From contig SPBV01000095.1 in the NCBI GenBank assembly GCA_004525885.1, positions 1-6,834 on the forward strand: a stretch of 6,834 nucleotides of DNA, in the 5' to 3' direction. The DNA comes from Nitrosomonadales bacterium (GTDB lineage Bacteria > Pseudomonadota > Gammaproteobacteria > Burkholderiales > Nitrosomonadaceae). Positions 6,790 through 6,834 of the stretch are shown here, one piece after another. The notes beneath the pieces are model-generated. The model was not told the origin of the DNA. It saw only the letters and a program-made list of their open reading frames with translations, and did no database searches. A program made the position numbers and the translations under genes. How positions within the stretch are numbered: the stretch's first letter is position 1; every line of letters begins with the position of its first letter.

Positions 6790-6834
6790 TGAGGCGAGTG
6801 GTGATTACAGGTATGGCTGGATTTTCCCCCATAG
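6789..6834 (+). CDS. apeR: Second beta-ketoacyl-ACP synthase, FabF-type (ApeR-like), N-terminal fragment (3' end outside window)
   Basis: Only the first 15 codons are present, reading MRRVVITGMAGFSPI. R-R-V-V-I-T-G-M-x-x-x-S/T-P is the standard opening of FabF/KAS-II type condensing enzymes, and a FabF-like ketosynthase follows the FabG-type reductase in known ape clusters. The ATG overlaps the ketoreductase TGA by one base and has a purine-rich site 8 bases upstream. In the Xenorhabdus APE system the corresponding enzyme is a ketosynthase separate from the ketosynthase/chain-length-factor pair, and this copy may have an initiation or early-elongation role. The active-site region is beyond the window, so whether it is catalytically intact cannot be judged. 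Confidence 0.85.
   Translation, partial: MRRVVITGMAGFSPI

Noticed and set aside
1..6834. Mobile element, CRISPR array, tRNA or rRNA gene
   Set aside because: The window is filled end to end by eight contiguous coding regions. I saw no transposase, direct-repeat array or cloverleaf-like sequence.

Overview
The window is a solid block of eight same-strand genes (two of them cut by the window edges) from the middle and 3' part of an aryl polyene (APE) type II polyketide pigment cluster. The APE family includes the E. coli/Xenorhabdus ape cluster and is related to xanthomonadin and flexirubin pathways. The organism is a Gram-negative bacterium, because LolA-like, lipoprotein and MMPL-exporter genes imply two membranes. 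It is most likely a gammaproteobacterium with a moderately AT-leaning genome. The species cannot be told from the sequence.

Layout, left to right: (1) the C-terminal part of a LolA-like periplasmic carrier (1-293); (2) an MMPL/RND-type inner-membrane exporter (290-2638); (3) an FAD-dependent protein with the full set of flavin-dependent halogenase motifs (2635-3870); (4) a small DUF3261-type lipoprotein (3855-4427); (5) a ketosynthase with complete Cys-His-His active site (apeO-like, 4424-5617); (6) a FabA/FabZ-like hotdog dehydratase subunit that lacks the usual catalytic His (apeP-like, 5617-6063); (7) a FabG-type ketoreductase (apeQ-like, 6064-6789); (8) the first 15 codons of a second FabF-type ketosynthase (apeR-like, from 6789). 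Every junction is an overlap of 1, 4 or 16 bases or directly abuts. No intergenic space exists for a promoter or terminator, so this is one translationally coupled operon read left to right.

How the genes work together: ketosynthase, ketoreductase and dehydratase iteratively extend an aryl starter on an acyl carrier protein, with full reduction to double bonds at each round, giving a conjugated polyene. The carrier proteins, chain-length factor, starter ligase, second dehydratase subunit and acyl/glycosyl transferases expected for the pathway are not in this window and probably lie upstream. The LolA-like carrier, MMPL pump and lipoprotein probably move the lipid-linked pigment to the outer membrane. 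The halogenase-like protein is the most distinctive member, because it suggests a halogenated aryl head group, as in brominated xanthomonadins.

The overall system is a recognisable, known type. The points that merit a second look are the intact halogenase motifs, the half-site dehydratase, the Lol-like export trio and a pair of competing hairpins inside the ketosynthase gene.
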